A stretch of DNA of 49,449 nt, from assembly GCA_934691725.1 (NCBI GenBank), contig CAKUTF010000018.1, positions 1 through 49,449 on the forward strand, given 5' to 3'. Both the position numbers and the translations under genes were made by a program. Each line of letters begins with the position of its first letter. The first letter of the stretch is position 1. The DNA comes from an uncultured Fibrobacter sp. Lineage in GTDB: Bacteria; Fibrobacterota; Fibrobacteria; Fibrobacterales; Fibrobacteraceae. The notes under the pieces are model-generated. The model was not told the DNA's origin. It saw only the letters and a list, made by a program, of their open reading frames with translations, and did not search any database. Shown piece by piece: positions 1 to 8,028 of this stretch.

Positions 1-100
1 CGTTAAACTTCCGAGATTCAAGAACATCGACGCCTGTAAATCTAAGCTCTAAAATCTCAGTTCTAAGCTCTAATGCTCATCCGTCATTCCCCGGCTTGCT
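1..100. repeat. Heptamer repeat array, left-edge remnant (array A)
   Basis: This is the truncated end of an intergenic array that begins outside the window. Five consecutive 7-bp words of the CTAAGYT type stand in exact register at 42-76. They are preceded at 26-41 by an anchor-like word (CATCGACGCCTG). The stretch 24-69 is nearly the same as 19412-19457 in array B. No ORF is seen. A separate palindromic element follows in inverted orientation. Confidence 0.8.
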
Positions 101-231
101 ATGCTGTCATTCCCGTGCAGCGACAATTCAGTGGACAGTGGTCAGAATTACGCTATGATGTCATTCCCCGGCTTGACCGGGGAATCCCCTTTAAGGAATG
201 GGATTTGACAGGTTAGCGAGCTTGTCGAGCT
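101..231 (-). repeat. Palindromic intergenic element, copy 1 (inverted)
   Basis: About 130 bp that is the near-perfect reverse complement of 48624-48752, with roughly six mismatches by eye. Its core is a hairpin with arms CCCCGG and CCGGGG around TCAAG, followed in the minus direction by two spaced copies of GGAATGACATCAT or a close variant. The opposite orientation relative to the other two copies suggests an independently moving MITE- or REP-like unit. No transposase gene is in the window. Confidence 0.8.
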
Positions 232-317
232 ATGCCCGACACATATGAAAACAGGTTCTTAAAAACGCATGCAAAGCACAGTGCACAAAAGTTCACAAAT
301 TATCTATATTGGAAAAC

Positions 318-908
318 ATGATTGAAAGACTTCACGGAACTCTCGCAGAACGCCACCCGACATTTGCCGTCGTCGAATGCGGCGGCGTAGGCTACGGCGT
401 CCAGGTTTCGGCTCGGACAGGGGAACGCCTTCCCGCGGAAGGCTCGGAAATCACGCTCCTCACGCATCTGGTCGTCCGGGAAGATTCCATGGAACTTTTC
501 GGGTTTGCCGACGCAAAGGAAAAGGAACTGTTCCTGAGCATGATTTCCGTCTCCGGCGTAGGCCCGAAGACCGCGCAGCGGATCCTCTCGGGAATTTCCC
601 CGGAAGACTTCCTTGCAATTATCGCCCGCGGGGACAAGGCCGCCCTCGGGAAAATCAAGGGAGTCGGCAAGAAGACCGCGGAAATGTTCGTACTGACACT
701 GAAAGACAAGGCTCTCATGCTGTCGGCGGTTTCCGGGAGCGAAACGGACTCGCTTCTTTCCGCAAGCGCAAGCGAAGCCGTCCAGGCGCTCCACACGCTA
801 GGCGTCAAGGATCCCGCAGCCCAGAAAGCCGTGGAAAAGGCGGTCGAAACGCTCGGACAAGGCGCAAGCGTCACGCAGCTCATTCCCGAAGCGCTCAAGC
901 ATGTATAA
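318..908 (+). CDS. ruvA: Holliday junction branch-migration protein RuvA
   Basis: RuvA tetramers bind four-way DNA junctions and recruit the RuvB motor. The protein (196 aa, typical length) opens with the family's usual start, MIERLHG. Two helix-hairpin-helix segments are visible: VSGVGPKTAQRIL and IKGVGKKTAEMFV. The C-terminal RuvB-contact domain is present (residues about 150-196). I chose ATG 318 over TTG 309 because RuvA proteins begin at this methionine and a GGAAAA Shine-Dalgarno-like sequence lies just upstream. ruvB follows after 9 nt, so the two are co-transcribed. No ruvC is present nearby. Confidence 0.96.
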   Translation: MIERLHGTLAERHPTFAVVECGGVGYGVQVSARTGERLPAEGSEITLLTHLVVREDSMELFGFADAKEKELFLSMISVSGVGPKTAQRILSGISPEDFLAIIARGDKAALGKIKGVGKKTAEMFVLTLKDKALMLSAVSGSETDSLLSASASEAVQALHTLGVKDPAAQKAVEKAVETLGQGASVTQLIPEALKHV

Positions 909-917
909 AGGGGCTTC

Positions 918-1949
918 ATGTCGGAACGCATCATCTCTCCCGAAAAGGAAAACAGCGAAGAAGCGGAAATCGAACGGAGTCTCCGCCCGGAAACGCTCTC
1001 GGAATTTACCGGCGAGGACCACATCAAGGAAAGCCTCCAGATTGCAATCGAAGCCGCCAGGCGGCGCGGAGAGGCTCTCGACCACTGCCTCTTCGCCGGG
1101 CCTCCCGGCTTAGGAAAAACGACGCTTGCGGGAATCATCGCCAAGGAAATGGGTGTCGGCATCCACATCACGAGCGGCCCCGTCCTCGAAAAGGCGAGCG
1201 ACCTTGCCGGGCTTCTCACGAGCCTCGGCGAAAACGACGTTCTGTTTATCGACGAGATTCACCGCTTAAGCCGCGTCATCGAGGAATATCTCTACCCCGC
1301 GATGGAGGATTTCCGGCTCGACATCATGCTGGACTCGGGCCCCGCTGCCCGCAGCGTGAACCTTCCGCTCAAGCATTTTACGCTTGTCGGGGCCACAACC
1401 CGCACCGGGCTTCTCACGGGACCGCTCCGCGACCGTTTCGGGCTGCACTACCGGCTTGACCTGTATCCGGCTAAGGATTTGGAGAAAATTCTCGTCCGCA
1501 GCGCAAAGATTTTAAATGTCGAGATGACGGACGAAGCGGCGGGCATTTTAAGTTCGCGCTGCCGGGGAACGCCGCGCATCGCAAACCGAGTCCTCAGGCG
1601 GGCGCGCGACGTAGCGGAAGTCCGCGGAGAAGGCGTCATCGACAAGGAAATCGCCGAGCGCACGCTGAAAATGCTCGGCATCGACCCGCTTGGTCTCGAC
1701 CCGATGGACAGAAAGATTCTCTCCACCATCGCGAACCATTTTTCGGGCGGTCCCGTCGGACTAGGAACCATCGGAGCGTCCCTCGGCGAAGAACCGGATA
1801 CGCTCGAAGAGGTTTACGAACCGTTCCTCATCCAGCAGGGGCTGCTTTCCCGCACACCGCGCGGGCGCGTCCTCACCCAGGCGGCCTACAAGGCCTTGCA
1901 CGTTCCCGTTCCCAAGGGTTCGCAGGGGGAACTGTTTTCTGGGAACTGA
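918..1949 (+). CDS. ruvB: Holliday junction helicase RuvB
   Basis: This is the AAA+ ATPase ring motor (343 aa, full length) that drives branch migration with RuvA. Walker A GPPGLGKTT is at residues 61-69 and Walker B with the DEIH box at about 107-115. Sensor 1 reads VGATTR (about 157-162) and the arginine finger lies in GPLRDRF (168-174). A C-terminal winged helix follows (about 265-335). It lies 9 nt after ruvA. Its TGA stop is separated by one base from the stop of the convergent methyltransferase gene, so no room exists for a conventional terminator. Confidence 0.97.
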   Translation: MSERIISPEKENSEEAEIERSLRPETLSEFTGEDHIKESLQIAIEAARRRGEALDHCLFAGPPGLGKTTLAGIIAKEMGVGIHITSGPVLEKASDLAGLLTSLGENDVLFIDEIHRLSRVIEEYLYPAMEDFRLDIMLDSGPAARSVNLPLKHFTLVGATTRTGLLTGPLRDRFGLHYRLDLYPAKDLEKILVRSAKILNVEMTDEAAGILSSRCRGTPRIANRVLRRARDVAEVRGEGVIDKEIAERTLKMLGIDPLGLDPMDRKILSTIANHFSGGPVGLGTIGASLGEEPDTLEEVYEPFLIQQGLLSRTPRGRVLTQAAYKALHVPVPKGSQGELFSGN

Positions 1950-1950
1950 A

Positions 1951-2787
1951 TCAGCGGCTCTGGATTAGAATCCGGAAGTAGGTCGGCTTTCCACCGACTG
2001 TCAGATCCTTTTCGTCGTTTCCCTTGCGAAATTTCACGATTTTAAACTGGTCCGGATTGAACCTGTGCAAAAAGGTAATCGGAACGCCCATCACGCCTTT
2101 ATAGTCGAACGGGATGTCCCGCGTCCGACCGACATTTATCGCGTCATAATTATCGAACTTCGGGTATGCAGCCTCGTTTCCGCGATATTTCTTGGTCAAG
2201 GGAATAAATCCGTGCCGACAGGCATTGTCAAGATTCGTAAGCCACATGCAATTGTTCGGCGAGACGATTCTTTCCCCCGCTTCGCCGATTTTAGTCTCCA
2301 AGCCGTAAAGTTCGTAGTCTTCGGGAACAATGAATCCCGAAATGCCCCAGCCCATGTTCACGCCCATCCAGGCCTTGTTCTCGCGAATGAGCGCGAAGAC
2401 TTCCTTGTATGTAATCGCATTGATGTTTCCGATGACCAGAAATTTCTTGCGATACCTGTCAAGTTGCGAAATATATTCCCGAAACAGGGAGAACGGAGGG
2501 TTGGAAACGACGATGTCCGCCCCGCCATCTGAAAACAAATCCCGGTCGCTCTTCCGATAACAGGCGCAGATGACTTTTTTCAATCCCAGCCGTTCGAAAT
2601 TTTCGGTAAAGTATCTGTAAAAATTACTTTTCCGGACATCGTCGCAATTACAGAAGACGGTCTTGTTCCTAAAGTGCTGTTCATAATACGCCAACTCCCG
2701 CTCGATATCCGCAAGCTGCGTATAGAATTCGTCTTTCTTGTTTATCTTTGCCCTGTCCAAAAGGGAGTGGTCCACCTTGCGAGCCAT
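1951..2787 (-). CDS. EcoRI-family adenine-specific DNA methyltransferase, probably internally deleted
   Basis: Protein of 278 aa that aligns through most of its length with M.EcoRI, the N6-adenine methylase protecting GAATTC. Visible landmarks are DEFYTQ (residues 19-24), FCNCDD (45-50), the catalytic NPPF motif, ITYKEVF, ISPNNC-like VSPNNC, YDAINV and a C-terminal YFRILI. M.EcoRI is 326 aa as I recall it. The missing ~48 residues fall between ICACY and ADIVVSNPPF, where the family normally carries a GDGDFRS-like motif. The reading frame is kept, so a stable protein is possible but activity is doubtful. A good ribosome site (AAGGAG) precedes ATG. It follows the endonuclease pseudogene by 13 bp, the EcoRI gene order (R then M). 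Confidence 0.85.
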   Translation of the reverse strand: MARKVDHSLLDRAKINKKDEFYTQLADIERELAYYEQHFRNKTVFCNCDDVRKSNFYRYFTENFERLGLKKVICACYRKSDRDLFSDGGADIVVSNPPFSLFREYISQLDRYRKKFLVIGNINAITYKEVFALIRENKAWMGVNMGWGISGFIVPEDYELYGLETKIGEAGERIVSPNNCMWLTNLDNACRHGFIPLTKKYRGNEAAYPKFDNYDAINVGRTRDIPFDYKGVMGVPITFLHRFNPDQFKIVKFRKGNDEKDLTVGGKPTYFRILIQSR

Positions 2788-2800
2788 ATCGCACTCCTTT

Positions 2801-3363
2801 TTACGCTTTGGTTAGCTGTTTGAACAAATCGCGACCAAGCATTTGCAGGGAAGTTTTCGCAATGTCCAACATAATTTTAATTTCATCCTTAAACCGCCAT
2901 CTTCTGCCGTCCCCTTGGGTAAACAGCGATGCAGCCTGAAGCATTACGTACGAATCTCCTATTTGGACCACTTTATTTTTACAGAGGTTCTTGTTAATCG
3001 GCATTCCATAGTTTGCCGCGGTCAAGCGATCCAAACGATTGATTGCACCGGAGTTATAAGTCAAGGTTACCTTTCTGCCATCCGGTCGCGATACAACGAC
3101 ATCTTGTGTCAAAAAATTGGAACCTTCAAGAAAAAGAACATAGGGAAAATAGGATTCCCGCAGCATAAAATTTGCAATTTCCGAAATATTTTTATGGGCA
3201 CGCTCAATCGCATTACCCGCATTCATGATATCCTGGTCATTATTTTTACCGACCAGCTTGCCCTGTTTAAGATTTTCGATATCGCCTCATCCCCAAAAAT
3301 GCCGACGGCACCTTGTGATTCCTTATGCTGACTAGTCAACTGAACGGACTGATTTTTTTTCAC
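2801..3363 (-). pseudogene. EcoRI-type restriction endonuclease, internally deleted and frameshifted
   Basis: Reading from GTG 3363 gives 27 codons matching the EcoRI N-terminus (LTSQHKESQG then VGIFGD). The frame then breaks near 3283. From about 3286 a different frame continues with DIENLKQGKLVGK and runs to 2801 with no further break. It ends in a 141-residue stretch (Met at 3226) with roughly 70-75% identity by eye to the EcoRI C-terminal half, for example NRLDRLTAANYGMPIN. The join corresponds to EcoRI residues about 28 and 118, so about 89 codons plus one base are missing, including the catalytic Asp91, Glu111 and Lys113 of EcoRI. The sequence is more AT-rich than its neighbours, consistent with lateral acquisition followed by decay. 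A short product starting at 3226 could not cut DNA. Confidence 0.93.
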
Positions 3364-3415
3364 AATGTTGATCCCTATATTCCTTAACAAATATGATTAT
3401 TTTCATAGAGTAAAA

Positions 3416-3434
3416 TTTGACAGAAAATGTCAAT
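3416..3434. promoter_or_regulatory. Inverted repeat upstream of aconitase (possible operator or -35 region)
   Basis: TTGACA and TGTCAA form a perfect 6-bp inverted repeat with a 5-nt spacer (GAAAA) at 3417-3433, about 115 bp before the aconitase start and 55 bp before the dead endonuclease start. The left arm is itself a consensus -35 hexamer for rightward transcription, but the matching -10 (TTCTAA near 3441) is poor. It could be an operator for a C-protein or TCA-cycle regulator. The assignment rests only on symmetry and position. Confidence 0.35.
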
Positions 3435-3547
3435 GAAAGCTTCTAAAGCATTCATTTCACCGCAAGGCCCCGCCAAAATTTGCCTTTTTCGGGCGGAAAT
3501 CTTCAATAATTTCTAATTTTTCCTCAAAACGTCTATGAGGTATCCCT

Positions 3548-5806
3548 ATGCTTTTTAACTTGGACATGATCCGGGAACGGTACGCGAAGATTCCTTCCCG
3601 CATCGATGCGGCACGCAAGCTCCTCGGTCGCCCGATGACCCTCGCCGAAAAGATTCTCTATTCCCACCTGATCGACGGGGCGGAAACGAAGCTCTACGAA
3701 CGCGGAAAATCCTTTGCGGAATTTCACCCGGACAGGGTCGCGATGCAGGATGCGACAGCGCAGATGGCGTTACTCCAGTTCACGACAGCCGGAAAGTCCA
3801 AGGTGGCGCTTCCCTCTTCCGTCCACTGCGACCACCTGATTACCGCGCGGAACGGCAAGGAAGAAGACCTGCCGAAGGCTCTCGTCGAGAACAAGGAAGT
3901 CTATGGATTCCTCTCCTCGGTCGCCGCCAAGTACGGCATCGACTTCTGGAAACCGGGCGCGGGAATCATCCACCAGGTAGTCCTCGAAAACTACGCGTTC
4001 CCCGGCGGCATGATGATAGGGACCGATTCCCACACGGTTAATGCCGGCGGTCTCGGAATGCTCGCTATCGGTGTCGGCGGAGCGGACGCGGTCGATGCGA
4101 TGGTCGGCCTTCCCTGGGAGCTGAAATACCCGAAGCTCATCGGCATCCATCTGAAGGGAAAGCTTTCGGGATTTGCCTCCCCGAAGGACGTAATCCTCAA
4201 GGTCGCAAGGATTCTCACCGTCAAGGGCGGAACGAACGCGATTATCGAATATTTCGGCGAAGGCGCGCGAAACCTTTCCGCAACGGGAAAGGCGAGCATC
4301 GCGAATATGGGAGCGGAAGTCGGCGCGACATGCAGCACGTTCGGCTACGACGAATCCATGGAACGCTATCTCCGTGCGACGGGCCGCGAAGCGGTCGCCG
4401 ACGAAGCGAACAAGATCAAGGAATATCTCCGGGCCGATGCGGAAGTCGAAGCAGCCCCCGAAATGTATTTCGACCAGACAATCGAACTGGACCTTTCGAC
4501 GCTCAAGCCTTACTACAACGGACCTTTCAGCCCGGACCGCGGATTCCCGGTAAGCGAAATGCAGAAGTCGCTCGAAGAATACGGCTCCACGGACAAGGTG
4601 AGCGCGGCGCTCATCGGAAGCTGTACCAATTCGAGCTACGAGGACCTCTCCCAGGTCGCCTCCCTCATCAGGCAAGCGCTCGACAAGGGACTTTCCCCGA
4701 AAGCTCCGCTGATCATCAACCCGGGATCCGAACAGGTCCGCTACACGGCGGAGCGCGACGGTTTCATCGAACTTTTCAAGAAGTTCGGGGCGACCATCAT
4801 GACGAACGCCTGCGGACCGTGCATCGGCATGTGGGACCGCGCCGGTGCGGACAAGAAAGAAAAGAACTCGATCGTGCACAGCTTCAACCGCAACTTCGCA
4901 AAGCGCGCGGACGGAAACCCGAACACGCACGCCTTTGTCGCAAGCCCGCTCATGGCGGTAGTCGCCGCGCTCTCCGGCTCGCTCCTCTTCGACCCGGAAA
5001 AGGACTTTCTCGTAAACGACAAGGGCGAACAGGTAAAGCTCACGCCTCCGGAAAAGGACGAACTTCCGAAAAACGGATTCGCCGTGGAAGACCCGGGCTA
5101 CGTCGCCCCGGCAGCGGACGGTTCGGGCATCACCATTTCCGTCGATCCCGCGTCGAAGCGTCTCCAGCTTTTAAAGCCTTTCGCCCCCTGGGACGGCAAG
5201 GACATTTCCGGAGCGCCGCTTCTCATCAAGGCAAAGGGCAAATGCACCACGGACCACATTTCGATGGCGGGACCGTGGCTTAAGTTCCGCGGGCACCTCG
5301 AAAACATTTCGAACAACATGCTCATCGGGGCGGTAAACGCGTTCAACGGGCAGACGAACCAGGTGAAGGGAACCGACGGTCGCTTTTATGAAGTTCCGGC
5401 ACTCGCCCGGAAATACCGCGACGAGGGAACAGGTTCCATTGTCGTGGGCGACGAAAACTACGGCGAAGGCTCTAGCCGCGAACACGCAGCGATGGAACCG
5501 AGGTTCCTAGGCGTCAAGGCGGTCATCGTCCGGAGCTTTGCGCGCATCCACGAGACGAACCTGAAAAAGCAGGGGATGCTCGCGCTGACATTTGCCAACC
5601 CCGCGGACTACGAAAAGGTACGGGAAGGCGACACATTCGACATCGAAGGCCTCACGGAATTTGCACCGGGAAAGCCTTTCACGCTCAAGCTCCACCACGC
5701 CGACGGCACGGTCGAAACCGCAACGCTCAACCAGACTTACAACGAACAGCAGTGGGAATGGTTCAAGGCAGGAAGCGCGCTGAATAAAATCCGCGCAGGC
5801 AAGTAA
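3548..5806 (+). CDS. Aconitate hydratase (mitochondrial-type aconitase)
   Basis: Cytoplasmic [4Fe-4S] enzyme interconverting citrate, cis-aconitate and isocitrate. The 752-aa protein matches the mitochondrial-type family rather than AcnA/IRP or AcnB. The cluster ligands are Cys359 (in GSCTNSS) and Cys422 and Cys425 (ACGPCIG). The substrate-site segments GTDSHT (158-163), and near the end GEGSSREHAA, are present, and the C-terminal swivel domain is complete. A GAGG site lies 7 nt before ATG. It stands alone, with a strong hairpin terminator after it. Its role would be the oxidative branch from citrate toward 2-oxoglutarate for biosynthesis, an inference from known metabolism of such anaerobes. 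Confidence 0.96.
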   Translation: MLFNLDMIRERYAKIPSRIDAARKLLGRPMTLAEKILYSHLIDGAETKLYERGKSFAEFHPDRVAMQDATAQMALLQFTTAGKSKVALPSSVHCDHLITARNGKEEDLPKALVENKEVYGFLSSVAAKYGIDFWKPGAGIIHQVVLENYAFPGGMMIGTDSHTVNAGGLGMLAIGVGGADAVDAMVGLPWELKYPKLIGIHLKGKLSGFASPKDVILKVARILTVKGGTNAIIEYFGEGARNLSATGKASIANMGAEVGATCSTFGYDESMERYLRATGREAVADEANKIKEYLRADAEVEAAPEMYFDQTIELDLSTLKPYYNGPFSPDRGFPVSEMQKSLEEYGSTDKVSAALIGSCTNSSYEDLSQVASLIRQALDKGLSPKAPLIINPGSEQVRYTAERDGFIELFKKFGATIMTNACGPCIGMWDRAGADKKEKNSIVHSFNRNFAKRADGNPNTHAFVASPLMAVVAALSGSLLFDPEKDFLVNDKGEQVKLTPPEKDELPKNGFAVEDPGYVAPAADGSGITISVDPASKRLQLLKPFAPWDGKDISGAPLLIKAKGKCTTDHISMAGPWLKFRGHLENISNNMLIGAVNAFNGQTNQVKGTDGRFYEVPALARKYRDEGTGSIVVGDENYGEGSSREHAAMEPRFLGVKAVIVRSFARIHETNLKKQGMLALTFANPADYEKVREGDTFDIEGLTEFAPGKPFTLKLHHADGTVETATLNQTYNEQQWEWFKAGSALNKIRAGK

Positions 5807-5822
5807 GCTGTCTTTCAAAGCG

Positions 5823-5847
5823 AAGCGGCGATTTTTCGCCGCTTTTC
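5823..5847 (+). terminator. Intrinsic terminator after aconitase
   Basis: Stem AGCGGCGA paired with TCGCCGCT, loop TTTT, followed by a short T run. It begins 17 nt after the aconitase stop. The remaining bases up to potA (5848-6011) hold a plausible promoter: TTGGAC at 5900-5905, 16-nt spacer, CATAAA at 5922-5927. Confidence 0.85.
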
Positions 5848-6011
5848 CTGTTTTTGGGGAAACCGCAATTGTCGGCTTTGCGCGTCCGCTATCGTTTCAT
5901 TGGACAGAAAATGTTATCGCGCATAAATTTTACGCAAATCCCTAAACATCCGGCACAAACTTTTTAAATTTAAAAATCGAAACAGAAGCATTCATTTGAT
6001 GGAGATTCGAA

Positions 6012-7118
6012 ATGGATCCTTTGCCCCCGAGCGGAGAAAACTTTGACCTGGACATCCGCAACGTTTACAAGAGCTTCGGCAAGAAAGCCGTTCTCAAGGG
6101 AATAAGCGTATTTATCCGCGACGGCGAATTCGTCACCTTGCTTGGACCTTCGGGCTGCGGCAAAACGACGCTTCTCCGCATCATCGGCGGGTTCGAAAAG
6201 GCGGACAAAGGCGAAGTCGTCCTGAGCGGAAAGGTCATTTCGAACAAATCCCCATCCAAGCGACCCATCAACACAGTTTTCCAGAATTACGCACTTTTCC
6301 CGCACCTGAACATCTTCGGCAACATCGCATTCGGGCTCAAAAGCCAGAAAATTCCAAAAGAGGAAATCGAGCGGCGTGTAAACGAAATGATGGAAATCGT
6401 GAATATCTCGGATCTCGCGAAAGAGATGCCGGCGACGCTTTCCGGCGGGCAGAAACAGCGGGTCGCCCTTGCGCGGGCGCTTGTGAACAAGCCGGATATC
6501 CTGCTTCTCGACGAACCGCTTTCCGCTCTCGACGCAAGCCTCCGCAAGAAATTGCAGGTGGAACTCCGCGAACTCCAGCGGAAAACCGATACGACCTTTA
6601 TACTAGTCACGCACGACCAGGACGAAGCGATTGCCGTGAGCGACAGGATTCTCGTCATGTCCAACGGACAGATCGTGCAGGACGGAAATCCGGAAGATGT
6701 CTATGAGCATCCGGTGAACCGTTTCGTCGCGACATTCATCGGCGAAGCGAATATTCTCGAAAGCGAACGCGTCTCGGAAAAACGCGCCCGAACAAACTTC
6801 GGGGAACTTGTCCTGGAAAAGGAGCCGACCTGGACACTCGACGAAAACGGCAAGCCCCGCGGCGGAATCGCCATCCGCATGGAAGACATCCACGTCTGCA
6901 AGCCCGAAGAAAATTTTTCGGAAAACGTTTTTCCGGCGAAGATTCTCGAACGGATTTTCCGCGGAGACTACTGGGAACTCATCGCGGAACTTCCGGGCAA
7001 TGGCGCAAACGAAAGCCTCAAGCTCCGCGTGATGACCGACCCGGACGAAATCTACGACCCGGGAGACGCGGTCCGGCTCTACATGGAACCCCAATACCTG
7101 CAAGTTTTGAGCGACTAG
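6012..7118 (+). CDS. potA: Spermidine/putrescine ABC importer ATPase PotA
   Basis: ATP-hydrolysing subunit of a polyamine importer at the inner face of the membrane (368 aa, full length). Walker A GPSGCGKTT is at residues 45-53, the Q-loop in VFQNYALFPH at about 89-98, ABC signature LSGGQ at 143-147 and Walker B ILLLDEP at 163-169. The switch histidine is in VTHDQDEA. A C-terminal TOBE/regulatory domain occupies about 255-368 (TOBE-like segment EDIHV). GGAGA precedes ATG. It is the first gene of potABCD-tgt; potB starts 4 nt after its stop. The specificity (polyamine rather than another cation) rests on the PotA-type ATPase and the PotD-like binding protein. Confidence 0.94.
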   Translation: MDPLPPSGENFDLDIRNVYKSFGKKAVLKGISVFIRDGEFVTLLGPSGCGKTTLLRIIGGFEKADKGEVVLSGKVISNKSPSKRPINTVFQNYALFPHLNIFGNIAFGLKSQKIPKEEIERRVNEMMEIVNISDLAKEMPATLSGGQKQRVALARALVNKPDILLLDEPLSALDASLRKKLQVELRELQRKTDTTFILVTHDQDEAIAVSDRILVMSNGQIVQDGNPEDVYEHPVNRFVATFIGEANILESERVSEKRARTNFGELVLEKEPTWTLDENGKPRGGIAIRMEDIHVCKPEENFSENVFPAKILERIFRGDYWELIAELPGNGANESLKLRVMTDPDEIYDPGDAVRLYMEPQYLQVLSD

Positions 7119-7122
7119 CCCT

Positions 7123-8028
7123 ATGAAGCGTCGTACCGAAGTCTTTGAAGGCAAGCTCACTACACGCGCCCACATGCAAAAGACAGGCGCGCTTCTCACC
7201 GGCCCGGGAATCCTCTGGCTCTTGGTCTTTCTTCTCGTTCCGACCGTTTTCCTGATGATTCTCGCCTTTGCGAACCGGGGCGCCTACGGAAGCATCGACT
7301 GGACATTCTCCCTCACGAACCTCAAGCGGCTTCTCGGCTTCAGCTTGTTCGGCTGGTCGCCGGATAACCTGCTGATTTTATGGCGGAGCGTCCAGATAGC
7401 CGTCTTCACCACGATCCTCTGCATCGCCATCGGGCTTCCCATGGCATTCTGGATTGCGAACCACGATAGGTCCATGCGGCAGTTTCTCTTTGCGCTCATC
7501 ATGGTTCCCAGCTGCACGAACCTCGTCATCCGGACAGCCGCCTGGATGATTCTGCTCGGACCGGACATGTTTCCCGCCAAGGTGGCGAGCTTTCTCGGTT
7601 TCATCGCCGAAGGAAAGTCCCTCTACCCGGGAAGCTTCGCCGTCTATATCGGCATGGTCAGTTCCATGCTCCCGTTCGCGGTGCTCCCGCTCTACACGAG
7701 CGTCGAACGCCTTGACTGGGGAATCGTCGAAGCGGCCCGCGACCTCTATGCGGGTCCCGTCCGCACGTTCTACCACGGAATCCTTTCGCAGATGAAGCCC
7801 GGAATCATCGCGAGCGTTATCCTCACGCTCGTCCCTAGCCTCGGGATGTATGTCATCAGCGACCTTCTGGGTGCAGGAAAGTATATGCTCATCGGCAACC
7901 TGATCCAGCAGCAGTTCGGTTCCGCAAGCGACTGGCCGTTCGGCGCAATGCTCGGAATCGTCCTCATCCTTTCGAGCGTCATCAGCCTTGTCATCTTCCA
8001 ACGGACCGGAGGAAAGAACTTTGTCTAA
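7123..8028 (+). CDS. potB: Polyamine ABC importer permease PotB
   Basis: Inner-membrane permease of 301 aa with about six transmembrane helices; the first is at about 23-47 (GPGILWLLVFLLVPTVFLMI). The cytoplasmic coupling loop that docks on PotA carries the EAA motif, here VEAARDLYAGPVRTF at about residues 204-218. It heterodimerises with PotC to form the channel. The start follows potA by 4 nt and its end overlaps potC by 8 nt, so translation is probably coupled. Confidence 0.93.
   Translation: MKRRTEVFEGKLTTRAHMQKTGALLTGPGILWLLVFLLVPTVFLMILAFANRGAYGSIDWTFSLTNLKRLLGFSLFGWSPDNLLILWRSVQIAVFTTILCIAIGLPMAFWIANHDRSMRQFLFALIMVPSCTNLVIRTAAWMILLGPDMFPAKVASFLGFIAEGKSLYPGSFAVYIGMVSSMLPFAVLPLYTSVERLDWGIVEAARDLYAGPVRTFYHGILSQMKPGIIASVILTLVPSLGMYVISDLLGAGKYMLIGNLIQQQFGSASDWPFGAMLGIVLILSSVISLVIFQRTGGKNFV

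Noticed and set aside
377..1459. Long alternative-frame ORFs across ruvAB and other genes
   Set aside because: They are Arg/Pro-rich shadow frames typical of GC-rich coding DNA.
2843..3331. Rightward 162-codon ORF over the endonuclease region
   Set aside because: It is antisense to the clear EcoRI-like sequence and has no recognisable features.
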